A DNA stretch of 64,000 nucleotides from the NCBI GenBank assembly GCA_018433975.1, contig JAHDQE010000029.1, positions 45,519 through 109,518 on the forward strand. The letters run 5' to 3'. How positions within the stretch are numbered: the first letter of the stretch is position 1; each line of letters opens with the position of its first letter. The notes below the pieces were generated by a model, which did no database searches, had not been told where the DNA came from, and worked only from the letters and a program-made list of their open reading frames with translations. This document shows, one piece after another, positions 8,182-17,041 of the stretch. This stretch comes from Ornatilinea sp. Its GTDB lineage: Bacteria; Chloroflexota; Anaerolineae; Anaerolineales; Anaerolineaceae. The translations under genes and the position numbers were made by a program.

Positions 8182-8262
8182 TTCTCCTTAGTCCTGATTT
8201 TTATTAGATTCACATTAATTCTGATGAATTAGCGTATTTCACCGAGCTGTTCCAGGCAGGAA

Positions 8263-8925
8263 TCAAGGGTTCAGCAGTTCCGAAAGACGTTCTGCGCCAG
8301 CCGCATCTGTGACGGCCAGGATCTCATCCTCCGCTTCCAACACAGTATCCCCATTGGGAAGGTTGACTTTCCCCTCCCGAAAGACCGCTGCGATCACACA
8401 GTTCTCGGGTAAAGAGAGGTCCCTTAGAGGAATGCCAATTAATTGTGCTTCATTTGTAATCCGTTCTTCTACTACGGAGAAGTTCCCTCTCCGGAGTTTA
8501 ACAATAGAACGCATATCTCCCATGGACAGGTTTTCTTCAATCATCCGCGCCATAATTTCAGCCTGATTGAAGGATGAATCCACGGCAAAGGTGTCATTGA
8601 ACAACCACGCATTGCGGGGATCGTTGATTCTGGAAATTGCACGAGGGACATGATACTTTTCTCGCGCGATATAACACATCACCAGGTTCAAAGAATCAAC
8701 CCGGGTGCAGGAGGCAAGAACATCCACTTCATTTATTCCTGCTTTCTCCAGAACCTCCGGAGTCATCGGATTGCCCTCAATGATTCGCTCACTTGGAATT
8801 TCGCGATGAAGCTTTGCCAGCACTTCAGGGCGAAACTCCACAACCCGGACATCATCCACTTCCATCAACAATTGTTTTGCAAGCTGAGAGCCGACACGGC
8901 CACCACCAATCACCAGTACTTTCAT
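8263..8925 (-). CDS. RCK (TrkA-N/TrkA-C) K+ channel/transporter regulator, second copy
   Basis: 220 residues. A Rossmann nucleotide-binding domain (VLVIGGGRVGSQLAKQLL at the N-terminus, acidic VVEFRP at strand 2) is followed by a TrkA-C domain (about 140-220). This is one RCK unit, as in KtrA or half of E. coli TrkA; such proteins bind NAD(H), ATP/ADP or c-di-AMP and gate K+ uptake. It overlaps the upstream RCK gene by 4 nt (ATGA) and follows a KimA-like permease, so the three form one K+ module. No TrkH/KtrB pore gene is in the window. Confidence 0.9.
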   Translation of the reverse strand: MKVLVIGGGRVGSQLAKQLLMEVDDVRVVEFRPEVLAKLHREIPSERIIEGNPMTPEVLEKAGINEVDVLASCTRVDSLNLVMCYIAREKYHVPRAISRINDPRNAWLFNDTFAVDSSFNQAEIMARMIEENLSMGDMRSIVKLRRGNFSVVEERITNEAQLIGIPLRDLSLPENCVIAAVFREGKVNLPNGDTVLEAEDEILAVTDAAGAERLSELLNP

Positions 8926-9593
8926 GCGTTGTGTACCTCCTTCAGATGATTAATCCGTTCGCGCACCGCCTGCATTCCTTTAAAAGTGGCACTGGCATGT
9001 ATAACATCTTCCGTTTGCAAAACCCAATCCGGTGTGGGAAGGGCGGCAACCCCGGCGCGGGTGAGTGAAACCACTACAACATCCTCACACGGACCCAGCA
9101 CCTCTTTCACCGTTTTCCCCGCCAGCGCTTCCGGAACAATGAACTCGTAAATTTCCACTTCGCCATTTCCCGCCGTAAAGACAGCGCGCAGGTCCGGGTC
9201 ATGGAGTAATTCTTCCACCCGCTGTGCTCCCCAGCTCGTTGAGCTGACCACGTTCAAACCAAACGCCTCGAACAACGGGCGGCTGACCGGATCGTAATTA
9301 CGAACCACCACGTTCAGAATATTGAACACTTTCCGCGCCATATGTCCGATTGCCAGATTAAGCGGATCAAAACTGGTCATTACGGCAATCGCATCGGCTG
9401 TCTCAATCCCGGCGCGCCGGATTACATCCTGATTCAAGGCATTTCCTTCTATTGTCCGGCCATGAAAATCGGATGGAAGTTTATCAAAAGCCGTCGTCTT
9501 CAAATCCACAACAGTAACATGATGGCCTTTTTTGTATAGGCGAGCAGCCAGTTCTACACCCAATCTGCCACAACCAACCACAATTATATTCAT
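8922..9593 (-). CDS. RCK (TrkA-N/TrkA-C) K+ transport regulator, first copy
   Basis: About 223 residues. It starts MNIIVVGCGRLGVELAARLY, a Rossmann motif, with acidic Asp in VVDLK; TrkA-C lies at about 140-215. ATG 9593 is preferred over upstream frame starts because AGAGG lies 7 nt before it. The protein is related to but distinct from its neighbour (GCGRLG versus GGGRVG), so the pair may form a heteromeric ring such as CeoB/CeoC. It is 41 nt downstream of the permease gene. Confidence 0.9.
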   Translation of the reverse strand: MNIIVVGCGRLGVELAARLYKKGHHVTVVDLKTTAFDKLPSDFHGRTIEGNALNQDVIRRAGIETADAIAVMTSFDPLNLAIGHMARKVFNILNVVVRNYDPVSRPLFEAFGLNVVSSTSWGAQRVEELLHDPDLRAVFTAGNGEVEIYEFIVPEALAGKTVKEVLGPCEDVVVVSLTRAGVAALPTPDWVLQTEDVIHASATFKGMQAVRERINHLKEVHNA

Positions 9594-9634
9594 TTCCATA
9601 CCTCTATTTGTTTCAATCCAATCCATCTTCCAGC

Positions 9635-11575
9635 CTATCCCACCTGATAGGGGACTTCTGTAATCACAATATCCTGCGTGTTGAGAAGCGATTTACGAAG
9701 CGTATCAGCCGTTCGGGCATGAAGAATATTATTAATCTTCTTCCCCGGAATAAACTGGGGCACAACAATGGTGATGACTTCATCCGGCTGCCGTTGAGCT
9801 TCAATCTCGCCGATATAAAGTAAAAGCGGCTCTACAAATTGGCGGTAGGGCGATTCTAACATTACCAGCCGGATACCCTCCCCCCACTGCTCCCACTTTT
9901 TCTGGATACGTTCTGCCTCCTCCGGATCCACCGCAACATGAACTGCCGTAATATCGTCCGAGAGCGTCCGCGCATAGCGCAAGGCCGCCAGTGACCCGCG
10001 GTGAACACCGCCTAAAGCAAGGATCACCCGGTGACGGCGAATTCGCGGCGCCGCGGCAAAGTTTTCCAGTGTCAGCCGGTCGGCAACATTCTTATAATGA
10101 ACATGGATAATATAGAACAATGCCACCAGAACCGGTGTCAGGAGAATGACAATCCAGGCACCATCCACAAACTTGGTAATACCGAATACCAGCATAACAA
10201 CCGCAGTGGTAATTGCACCAAGTCCGTTAATAAACATCTTGACACGCCATCTGCTGTCCTGTTTGATAACAGAACCCCGTTCTTTGAGTTCTTCACCCGG
10301 CTTCAACCGTCCCGACTTCCACCAGCGGTGGGCCATTCCTGCCTGTGAAAGTGTGAAAGACAGGAACACACCAATCGCATACAGCGGGATCAAATTGGTC
10401 ACGCTGGCTTGAAAAATCACAATCAAAAAACTCGCGATCAATGCCAATGAAGTGATGCCATACGAATAAACCAGCCGGTTTCCGCGCAGGGTCATCTGGC
10501 GCGGGAGGTATCCATCTTCTGCAACGATCGCGCTCAAGCGGGGAAAACCCGCAAAAGCGGTGTTGGCCGCCAGGACCAGGATCACCGTGGTGGCTACAAT
10601 TTCAGCCAGATAGAGCCAGCCGCGCCCACCGTATACCGTACGGGCCAGTTGAGAGATCAGCGTTTCCGCCTCCGAAGGCACGGCTTGAATTTGGAACGCC
10701 AGAAAGGTGATCCCCAACAAAAGCACACCCAGAATGGAAGCCATCCAGATTAATGTGATTCCGGCATTGCGGCTGCGCGGCTCATTAAAAGCCATCACTC
10801 CGTTTGAAATCGCCTCAACACCGGTCACTGCCGAAGTTCCATTGGAAAAAGCCCGCAATATCAGGAAAAAAGTGATCGGTTGAGCCGCGTGGAGCATTTC
10901 CAGTTCCGGCGGAGCCACGACCACACCCAGACTGCCGGTGAAATACCGGGTGAATCCCACAATAACCGTGGTAAACATCAATACAACAAAGAAATAGGAG
11001 GGAATTGAAAAAGCGACCCCCGATTCTTTCACCCCGCGCAGATTCAGCAGCATGATCAACATCACCAGAAATACGGCGATCTCAATCCGGAATGGAAAAA
11101 TTTTGGGAAAAGCGGAAGTAATTTGAGCCACACCCGAGGAAACTGAAACGGACACGGTAAGGATGTAATCCATCAGCAGCGCCGCTGCTGCGATTAATGC
11201 CGGCATTTCCCCCAGGTTATCACGGGAAACAATATACGCGCCGCCACCGCTTGGATAAGCGTAGATTGTCTGTTCATAAGACAGTGTCAGAATAGCTAAT
11301 AATGTAACAATTCCAAAAGAAATGGGAATGGAGAAACGAAAGGCTGCTGTTCCGGCCACCGCCAGAATAACCAGCATTTCCTGTGTAGCATAAGCTGTAG
11401 AAGACAAAGCATCCGAGGCAAAAACTGCCAGTCCAATCGCTTTGCCAATGGTCTGATGCGAAACCTCCGTGGTTGGAAGCGGTTTCCCTACCAGACGGTC
11501 CCGCCAGGTGAGAACAGGCTCCCCAGCCGCCTCCCGCCTTACCACAGTTGTACCACTTTTATCTTTGATATTCAT
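9635..11575 (-). CDS. APC-superfamily K+ importer, KimA-like
   Basis: About 646 residues. Twelve or so hydrophobic helices occupy the first 450 residues. N-terminal landmarks are FASDALSSTAYATQEML and YPSGGGAYIVSRDNLG, close to the KimA (YdaO) family of high-affinity K+/H+ symporters and to related APC amino-acid permeases. A soluble C-terminal domain (about 500-646, RHRVILALGGVHRGSLAALRY, then ITAVHVAVDPEEAERI) looks like a universal-stress-type regulatory domain, as in KimA. The two RCK genes immediately downstream support K+ over amino acids as substrate. ATG 11575 follows AAGGAAG. Confidence 0.72.
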   Translation of the reverse strand: MNIKDKSGTTVVRREAAGEPVLTWRDRLVGKPLPTTEVSHQTIGKAIGLAVFASDALSSTAYATQEMLVILAVAGTAAFRFSIPISFGIVTLLAILTLSYEQTIYAYPSGGGAYIVSRDNLGEMPALIAAAALLMDYILTVSVSVSSGVAQITSAFPKIFPFRIEIAVFLVMLIMLLNLRGVKESGVAFSIPSYFFVVLMFTTVIVGFTRYFTGSLGVVVAPPELEMLHAAQPITFFLILRAFSNGTSAVTGVEAISNGVMAFNEPRSRNAGITLIWMASILGVLLLGITFLAFQIQAVPSEAETLISQLARTVYGGRGWLYLAEIVATTVILVLAANTAFAGFPRLSAIVAEDGYLPRQMTLRGNRLVYSYGITSLALIASFLIVIFQASVTNLIPLYAIGVFLSFTLSQAGMAHRWWKSGRLKPGEELKERGSVIKQDSRWRVKMFINGLGAITTAVVMLVFGITKFVDGAWIVILLTPVLVALFYIIHVHYKNVADRLTLENFAAAPRIRRHRVILALGGVHRGSLAALRYARTLSDDITAVHVAVDPEEAERIQKKWEQWGEGIRLVMLESPYRQFVEPLLLYIGEIEAQRQPDEVITIVVPQFIPGKKINNILHARTADTLRKSLLNTQDIVITEVPYQVG

Positions 11576-11638
11576 CACGACTTCCTTAAACCAAGCCTCT
11601 ACTTAACTAACAAAACACCACATTTAATGGTTAATATA

Positions 11639-11644
11639 ATTATA
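11639..11644 (-). promoter_or_regulatory. Candidate -10 element of the K+ module
   Basis: TATAAT on the minus strand, about 65 nt before the permease start. The -35 region at 17 nt spacing is a poor match, so this is only a candidate. The spacer carries a T-run. Confidence 0.35.
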
Positions 11645-11795
11645 CGGACAAAAAAAGACATTGGCAGCAACTAAACAGCAGCAAATATACTCCCATTCAT
11701 CATTTTTATCCAGAGATAACATCACCGAAAGCTTACGCAGCTCTCTTCACTTGAATTCATGGGGCTGCAAAATTAGCCTGTAAAGGAGAAAAAAC

Positions 11796-12752
11796 ATGGC
11801 AAAAAACATTTATCAACCCAACCGGGTTGCAATTGTGGGAACAGGTAACGTAGGAGCGACCTTCGCTTATGCCCTGCTCCTGAACGGTCTGGCCGCGGAG
11901 ATTGTCCTGATTGACGTCAACAAATCCAAAGCGGAAGGCGAAGCGATGGATCTGAATCACGGTGTGCCTCTGGCGCACCCCACACGCATCTGGTCAGGCG
12001 AATATGCCGATTGTGCCGGCGCAGCAGTCACGGTGATTACCGCAGGGGCGGCCCAAAAACCCGGCGAAACCCGCCTGGACCTGGTCCAGCGCAACATCCG
12101 TATCTTCAAGCAAATTGTCCCGGAAATTGTACGCCACAACCCGGAAGGAATTATCCTGGTGGCCACCAATCCCGTGGATATTCTGACTTACGCCACCTGG
12201 AAGATTTCAGGCTTACCCAAAGAACGGGTAATCGGTTCCGGAACCATTCTCGATACGGCCCGCTTCCGTTATATGCTCAGCGAACATTTTGATGTGGATG
12301 CCCGCAGCGTCCATGCCTACATTATCGGAGAACACGGCGACAGCGAAGTACCGGTCTGGTCACTCGCCAATATTGCCGGGATGCGGCTGCCCATCTTCTG
12401 TGAAGAGAATGGCATGGATTGCCAGGATGACGCCCTGGATCAAATCTTCCGCAAAACTCGTGACGCGGCCTATGAAATCATTGAACGGAAAGGCGCTACC
12501 TATTATGCGGTAGGTAACGGCCTGCTGCGAATCGTGGAAGCCATATTACGCGATCAGAGCACCGTGATGTCGATCTCAAACTATATTGAGAATTACTACG
12601 GAGTCAATGACGTTTACTTAAGCCTGCCGGCAATTGTTGACCTCGGCGGGACAGAACGGGTACTTCGCCTCCGGTTAAACGATAAAGAAATTGAAGGGTT
12701 CCAGCACTCCGCGAAAGTCATGCGGGAAATCATCGAACAGATCGAGTTCTAA
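11796..12752 (+). CDS. ldh: L-lactate dehydrogenase
   Basis: 318 residues, usual length. It reduces pyruvate to L-lactate with NADH. The NAD-binding VAIVGTGNVGATFAYALL is near residue 11, with acidic LIDVN at strand 2. The substrate loop AGAAQKPGETR carries Gln where malate dehydrogenases have Arg, favouring lactate. Catalytic residues are visible in LDTARFRY (Asp, Arg) and IIGEHGDSEVPVWS (His). RBS AAAGGAG lies before ATG. It is a single-gene unit, divergent from the K+ module and closed by a strong hairpin. Malate dehydrogenase is the alternative but is disfavoured by the loop. Confidence 0.92.
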   Translation: MAKNIYQPNRVAIVGTGNVGATFAYALLLNGLAAEIVLIDVNKSKAEGEAMDLNHGVPLAHPTRIWSGEYADCAGAAVTVITAGAAQKPGETRLDLVQRNIRIFKQIVPEIVRHNPEGIILVATNPVDILTYATWKISGLPKERVIGSGTILDTARFRYMLSEHFDVDARSVHAYIIGEHGDSEVPVWSLANIAGMRLPIFCEENGMDCQDDALDQIFRKTRDAAYEIIERKGATYYAVGNGLLRIVEAILRDQSTVMSISNYIENYYGVNDVYLSLPAIVDLGGTERVLRLRLNDKEIEGFQHSAKVMREIIEQIEF

Positions 12753-12780
12753 GTCCCATCGCTATATCGAGCATTAACAC

Positions 12781-12811
12781 AAAACACCTGACCTTTTCGA
12801 TCAGGTGTTTT
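12781..12811. terminator. Bidirectional terminator between ldh and mtaB
   Basis: Arms AAAACACCTGA (12781-12791) and TCAGGTGTTTT (12801-12811) form a perfect hairpin with A and T tracts on its two sides, so it can stop both converging transcripts. Confidence 0.85.
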
Positions 12812-12843
12812 CGATACTATTCAAGAGAAATAATGTGGTGGGG

Positions 12844-14118
12844 TCAGACCAGTTTGCCGCTCAGCCCCGTTTTGTTGCGTGCGGTCAAACATACCGGGCT
12901 GATCTGATTCCAAAGCTGCTGCGGAGCTGCAGCAGTGACCCGCAGGTAATTATCAGTCAGCCCTTTCAAACGCCAGCCATCCGGCCCGATCGAATCGGAT
13001 GCTTCCCACAAAACGGTCATGGTCTTTCCAATGAACCGCCTGCGATAACGGTCGGCCGATTCTGCTAAAACCTGCCGGTATGCGGCATTGCGCGCTTTCT
13101 TCGTGTGAAAATCAACCTGATCCGGATAGCGCGCAGCCGGAGTTCCTGTGCGGGGGGAATAGGTGAAAACGTGCCCTGCCGCGAACTCTATTTCCCGGAC
13201 AAAAGCCAGGCTTTCCTGAAAATCCGCTTCGGTCTCTCCCGGGAAGCCGGCTATGATATCCGTGGTGATTGCAATGTCCGGTGAGACGGCCCGCGCCATC
13301 TCCACCAGCCGGGCATATTCCTGCGGGGTGGTCTTGCGCGCCATCCGGCGCAGCGTATCGCGGGCACCGGATTGCAGCGGGAGGTGGAGATGCCTGCACA
13401 ATCGCTCATCCTGCCAGAGACTGAAGAAATGTTCATCCAGGTCCCAGGGCTCCAGAGAAGAAAGCCGCACACGCGGGATATCCGTCTCGGAGAGAACGGC
13501 TTCCATCAGCTCATACAACCCGCGCGGAGATTCAAAATCCCGGCCCCACGACCCAATCTGCACCCCCGTGAGAACAACTTCCTGCGCTCCCCCATCGCGG
13601 GCTGCTTGAATATCCTGAAGCACATCCGCGACCGTACGGCTGCGGCTCTCGCCGCGTGCCACCCGGGTAATACAGAAGGTACAGTGATTATCACAGCCAT
13701 CCTGTGCTTTGATGAAAGCCCGGGTTCTTAAGTGAACACCGGGGAGCGGCTCCCGGGCCAGCGGTTCAAGGTCAAATACCGCCGCGGGAATATTGAGAAT
13801 ATCCGATACAAGGTGATCTTTATGACCGTTCTCTACCACACGGTTAACGCCCGGCAGTGCAGCAGCACCGGCAGGGTCCAGGGTGGCCCAACATCCCGTT
13901 GCCACAACTTCGCCCGCCCCCTCCCGCCAGGCATGGCGGATCTGTTTGCGCGAATCGGCTGCGGCTTTCGCGGTTACGGAACAGGTATTCACCACAACCA
14001 GATCCGCCTGACCGGGCATGCTGACAATCTCATGCCCTGCAGCGCGGAACTGGCCCGCCATATGTTCAATTTCACTCTGGTTCAGGCGACAACCAATCGA
14101 ATCCAGATAGACTTTCAT
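12844..14118 (-). CDS. mtaB: tRNA (t6A37) C2-methylthiotransferase MtaB
   Basis: 424 residues. This radical SAM enzyme converts t6A to ms2t6A at position 37 of ANN-decoding tRNAs. The UPF0004 domain (about 1-100) has the three cluster cysteines in IGCRLNQSE, VNTCSVTAKA and TGCWA. The radical SAM core has CDNHCTFC (about 140-147), and a TRAM-like C-terminus follows. The N-terminal IGCRLNQSE form separates MtaB from MiaB and RimO. It stands alone and converges on ldh. No clear Shine-Dalgarno precedes the ATG. Confidence 0.92.
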   Translation of the reverse strand: MKVYLDSIGCRLNQSEIEHMAGQFRAAGHEIVSMPGQADLVVVNTCSVTAKAAADSRKQIRHAWREGAGEVVATGCWATLDPAGAAALPGVNRVVENGHKDHLVSDILNIPAAVFDLEPLAREPLPGVHLRTRAFIKAQDGCDNHCTFCITRVARGESRSRTVADVLQDIQAARDGGAQEVVLTGVQIGSWGRDFESPRGLYELMEAVLSETDIPRVRLSSLEPWDLDEHFFSLWQDERLCRHLHLPLQSGARDTLRRMARKTTPQEYARLVEMARAVSPDIAITTDIIAGFPGETEADFQESLAFVREIEFAAGHVFTYSPRTGTPAARYPDQVDFHTKKARNAAYRQVLAESADRYRRRFIGKTMTVLWEASDSIGPDGWRLKGLTDNYLRVTAAAPQQLWNQISPVCLTARNKTGLSGKLV

Positions 14119-14175
14119 TTTCTTATACCTATAAAATCAACATCCGCTTCAATCCTGAATTAAAGCATTTTATAC

Positions 14176-14200
14176 AAATCCGGCAATTTCTGCCGGATTT
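14176..14200 (-). terminator. Hairpin after the lectin-fold lipoprotein gene
   Basis: Arms AAATCCGGCA and TGCCGGATTT form a perfect 10-bp stem with a 5-nt loop, about 35 nt after the lipoprotein stop. The stem ends in TTT on the minus strand, followed by GTATAAAA, so the T-tract is short. Confidence 0.6.
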
Positions 14201-14232
14201 GATATGTGTTCTAACCAATCATAAAGCAGATT

Positions 14233-14892
14233 TCAGGGATTGTAAACAATAAAATTATCGAAAAAGATATCCACGCCGGGTTCATCATAAGAACCGGCAA
14301 TCAATCCCACCTCACCGTACATAAAATCAAAGTCATCCACAGAAAGCAGCTCCTGCCCATTTACGGAAAGAGCCAGTTTTGACCCCACACAGCGGGCCTC
14401 CAACCGGTTTACAGCGGATCCTTTTTGAATGACTTCAAAGTAATCCATACTCTCTCCGCTGATCAGGTTATACGCTCCATCTTTGACTTTCAGGATTCCG
14501 GCATAGCCATCACTGCTGATCAACAGAGCATAGAAATTATCGGGGTCTTTATAGCGGCAGAGAATCCCAAAATCATTATCGTCCGGACCGCTTAATTTGG
14601 CAGCCTCAACTTCTACCCGTGTGTCTAAATATTTCTCTCCGGGGCTGGTCCAATAATCATACTCTTCCTCGCCAACCAGGATTCGCAGGCCTCCATCCTG
14701 GTATTTCACCATTGAAACCTCATCTTCCCAGGTGTCCCAACCGCTGTGGGAATCGGAAAAATCATCCTGGAACAGCACCGCCCCGGGCTGTGGGGTATCC
14801 TGTGCCTGGCTCAGGGCTTCCGTTCCGGAACAGGCCAGACTCATCCATAACAAAATTATCAGAACAAACAAAGCAATGGGAGTTCGCTTCAT
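14233..14892 (-). CDS. Lipoprotein with concanavalin-like (LamG/DUF1080-type) domain
   Basis: 219 residues. A signal peptide ends in a lipobox (WMSLAC, Cys about 21). The mature part begins FQDDFSDSHSGWDTWEDE, continues with VEVEAAKLSG, RYKDPDNFYALLIS and ARCVGSKLALSVNGQELL, and ends in FFDNFIVYNP. This is the beta-sandwich pattern of LamG-like or DUF1080-like domains common in Chloroflexota lipoproteins. Start ATG 14892 is chosen because GGAGG lies 6 nt upstream and the signal peptide begins there. It is downstream of a TPR gene on the same strand (50 nt). The ligand is unknown. Confidence 0.75.
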   Translation of the reverse strand: MKRTPIALFVLIILLWMSLACSGTEALSQAQDTPQPGAVLFQDDFSDSHSGWDTWEDEVSMVKYQDGGLRILVGEEEYDYWTSPGEKYLDTRVEVEAAKLSGPDDNDFGILCRYKDPDNFYALLISSDGYAGILKVKDGAYNLISGESMDYFEVIQKGSAVNRLEARCVGSKLALSVNGQELLSVDDFDFMYGEVGLIAGSYDEPGVDIFFDNFIVYNP

Positions 14893-14942
14893 GCCGGTTC
14901 CTCCACCCATTCATCAGGTTTTGCTGGATTTTCCGCGGCAGT

Positions 14943-16355
14943 TCACCTTCCTAATAATCTCCGGGCAATCATTGCGGTCGGACTTTCAGGCTCGGCGTAA
15001 TTCAGGGCCTTCCGGAGATACGTTTCGGCCAGTTTTAATTGATCCTTTTGAAGATAAAGCTGCCCCAGGTGCAGGTATGCCGGAGCATATTGCACATCTT
15101 TCTGCAGTGTCTGGTGCAAGAATCGTTCCGCGCTGGTCAAATCCCCCAGGTTTAAGAATACCCATCCCATCAGATCCAGAGCCTCGGGATCGTTTGGCGT
15201 TAACAAAAGCGCCTTTCGGGCAGCGGGTAAACCCATTGTCCGCGGTTCAAAACTGTAAACAACAGAAAATTCGGCCAATGCCCGCCAGGCATCCACATTA
15301 CCCGGCTCCATTTCCACCGCGCGTTGGAAATGTTCCGCAGCCGAAATCAGGTTACCCATTTCTGTCAGTACGTTCCCCAATTCTATTTCCCAGATGGCAT
15401 CTTCCGGGTTTTGCTTCGCCAGACGATTCAGATATACCAGCGCCAGATCAAGCTGGTTGTTCTGCCGCCAGTATAATGCCAACAGGGATTGAGCCGAGAC
15501 AGATTGGGCGTCAAGCTGAAAGGCCTTTTGCAGAGCCGCATAACCGTTTTTCCCCAATTCCTGGCGTGCCTGCCCCAAAAAGGCCCATCCTTCGGCATAA
15601 TCCGGCTCCAGATTGGTGGCCTGCTCAAACAAAACCACGGCAGCGTCCCACTCCCCCTGCCGGGCAAGCGCCCGCCCTACCAGCAAAGAGCGGTAGGCTT
15701 CATCACTTTCCAAAGAAGCCCGCAGCAGATCTTTGCTGAGTGCTTTCGCCTTCGCCGAAACCGCTTCTTCCCCACGAACCCCCTGAAGGTTAGAAAGTGC
15801 TGCGTTTAAATCTCTTCCTGCTTCCAGGACACCCAGCTCATAGAGGACTTCACCGTTCGCAGGGTCCTGTGCCAGCCATAAATGCAGAGTGCGCACTGTC
15901 CCCGTGAAATCTCCCTGCCCTCGCTGGAGGTCGGCAGCCCGCCTGAATGCGGCTGCAAAATCAGGAGCCTGTGAAGCCGCCCGCAGGTAAGTCTCAACCG
16001 CTTTATCTACCGAACCGATGCCCTCATAGGCCGCGCCCAGTGAAAAAATTCCGGCAGGGGAAAGTCCCCGGTAATCTTCGGCTGTGGTCAAGGCTTGAAT
16101 TGCCGCGTCCCAATTCTCCTGAGACAATTCATGTGTCCCAATCTCTTCCCACAGTTCTCCGCGCCACGGCTCGATTTCCAGAGCTTTGTAAAGATAACCA
16201 TTGTAGGCTTCGGGGAAATTCTCCGAGCGGGCCAGCCGCGCAGAAACCAGTGCCTCATCCAGTGCAGATGGACGCGGCCGCAGGTTAAAAGCCAGCGCAG
16301 CCAGCACGGGCAGCAGAATTAACAAAGTCAGTTCGAGACGATTTTTGCGGGGCAT
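14943..16355 (-). CDS. Tetratricopeptide-repeat protein, membrane-anchored
   Basis: About 470 residues. An N-terminal hydrophobic anchor (LTLLILLPVLAALAF, about 8-22) is followed by some ten TPR units, for example AWRALAEFSVVYS, ALDLMGWVFLNLGDLTSAER and AYLHLGQLYLQKDQLKLAET. TPRs form protein-binding superhelices, and the anchor places the array outside the membrane. It is likely co-transcribed with the downstream lipoprotein. The start ATG 16355 has no Shine-Dalgarno but lies 6 nt after a TATAAT box, suggesting a leaderless transcript. The partner is unknown. Confidence 0.85.
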   Translation of the reverse strand: MPRKNRLELTLLILLPVLAALAFNLRPRPSALDEALVSARLARSENFPEAYNGYLYKALEIEPWRGELWEEIGTHELSQENWDAAIQALTTAEDYRGLSPAGIFSLGAAYEGIGSVDKAVETYLRAASQAPDFAAAFRRAADLQRGQGDFTGTVRTLHLWLAQDPANGEVLYELGVLEAGRDLNAALSNLQGVRGEEAVSAKAKALSKDLLRASLESDEAYRSLLVGRALARQGEWDAAVVLFEQATNLEPDYAEGWAFLGQARQELGKNGYAALQKAFQLDAQSVSAQSLLALYWRQNNQLDLALVYLNRLAKQNPEDAIWEIELGNVLTEMGNLISAAEHFQRAVEMEPGNVDAWRALAEFSVVYSFEPRTMGLPAARKALLLTPNDPEALDLMGWVFLNLGDLTSAERFLHQTLQKDVQYAPAYLHLGQLYLQKDQLKLAETYLRKALNYAEPESPTAMIARRLLGR

Positions 16356-16361
16356 ACTATC

Positions 16362-16367
16362 ATTATA
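16362..16367 (-). promoter_or_regulatory. -10 box placed for a leaderless TPR-gene transcript
   Basis: Perfect TATAAT on the minus strand, followed by 6 nt (GATAGT) and then ATG. No recognisable -35 at 16-18 nt and no Shine-Dalgarno. The geometry equals that before comM and the MalT-like gene. Confidence 0.5.
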
Positions 16368-16483
16368 AATCCGCAACCCAGAAGGGTTTTCAGAGTTCAG
16401 AGAAACTCATGCGGAAGAAAGCCGGCTCGCCCAAATCCAGGCGCTTTGAGAAGCCGCATCTTAAAAAATAAATCCGGGCAAGG

Positions 16484-17011
16484 TCATTCGCGGATTCCAT
16501 ACCGCTGCCAATGGACACGCTTCTCTTCATATTGGGTGCGCGGCGCCTTTTCTTCCGCCGGATATCCTACCAGCACCATCCCCAGAGGCGTGACGTGTTC
16601 GGGCAATTCAAGGAGTCTCCTCACATTGGATTCGAAATTATGCACCGGATGCAACCCAATCCATACCGTTCCCAGATCCATCCCCACCGCGGCCAGGAGA
16701 ATATTCTCAATTGCCGCCGAACAATCTTGAACCCAGAAACGCTTGCAAGCTTTATTGCGTGCCACTTTAGGGTTGCCGCAAACCACAATCGCCGCCGGCG
16801 CATTATGCTTTGCAAACATCAGCTTTCCTTTAAGCTTTGCCAGAATCGCCGGGTCGGTCACAACCACAAATTCCCAGGGCTGGCTGTTGCACGCGGTTGG
16901 TCCGGCCATTCCGGCCTTCAGCAGCTCGGTGAGCTGTTCTTTGGATACCGGTCGGTCCTCATACTTGCGAATACTGCGCCGTTTCAGGATCGCTTCCATG
17001 ATCGGATTCAT
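16484..17011 (-). CDS. Nitroreductase-family FMN protein
   Basis: 175 residues. It has the N-terminal RRSIRKYEDRPVS FMN-phosphate motif, then AGPTACNSQPWEFVVV (about 37-52), and C-terminal LGMVLVGYPAEEK. These are typical of FMN-dependent NAD(P)H oxidoreductases of the nitroreductase fold. Cys residues in the middle (VVCGNP, NKACKRFWVQDCSAAIEN) are common in the anaerobe subfamily. Start ATG 17011 is preferred because AGGAGG lies 6 nt upstream. The substrate cannot be told. Confidence 0.88.
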   Translation of the reverse strand: MNPIMEAILKRRSIRKYEDRPVSKEQLTELLKAGMAGPTACNSQPWEFVVVTDPAILAKLKGKLMFAKHNAPAAIVVCGNPKVARNKACKRFWVQDCSAAIENILLAAVGMDLGTVWIGLHPVHNFESNVRRLLELPEHVTPLGMVLVGYPAEEKAPRTQYEEKRVHWQRYGIRE

Positions 17012-17041
17012 GCCCATCCTCCTAATACAGGACTTTCGTAA

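Noticed and set aside
8096..8262. Replication origin beside rpmH
   Set aside because: No TTATNCACA-type DnaA boxes and no dnaA gene; the region is explained by a promoter and palindrome.
11579..11795. c-di-AMP (ydaO-type) riboswitch before the KimA-like gene
   Set aside because: Expected in this context, but I could not recognise its conserved core. The distance from candidate -10 to start is only about 65 nt.
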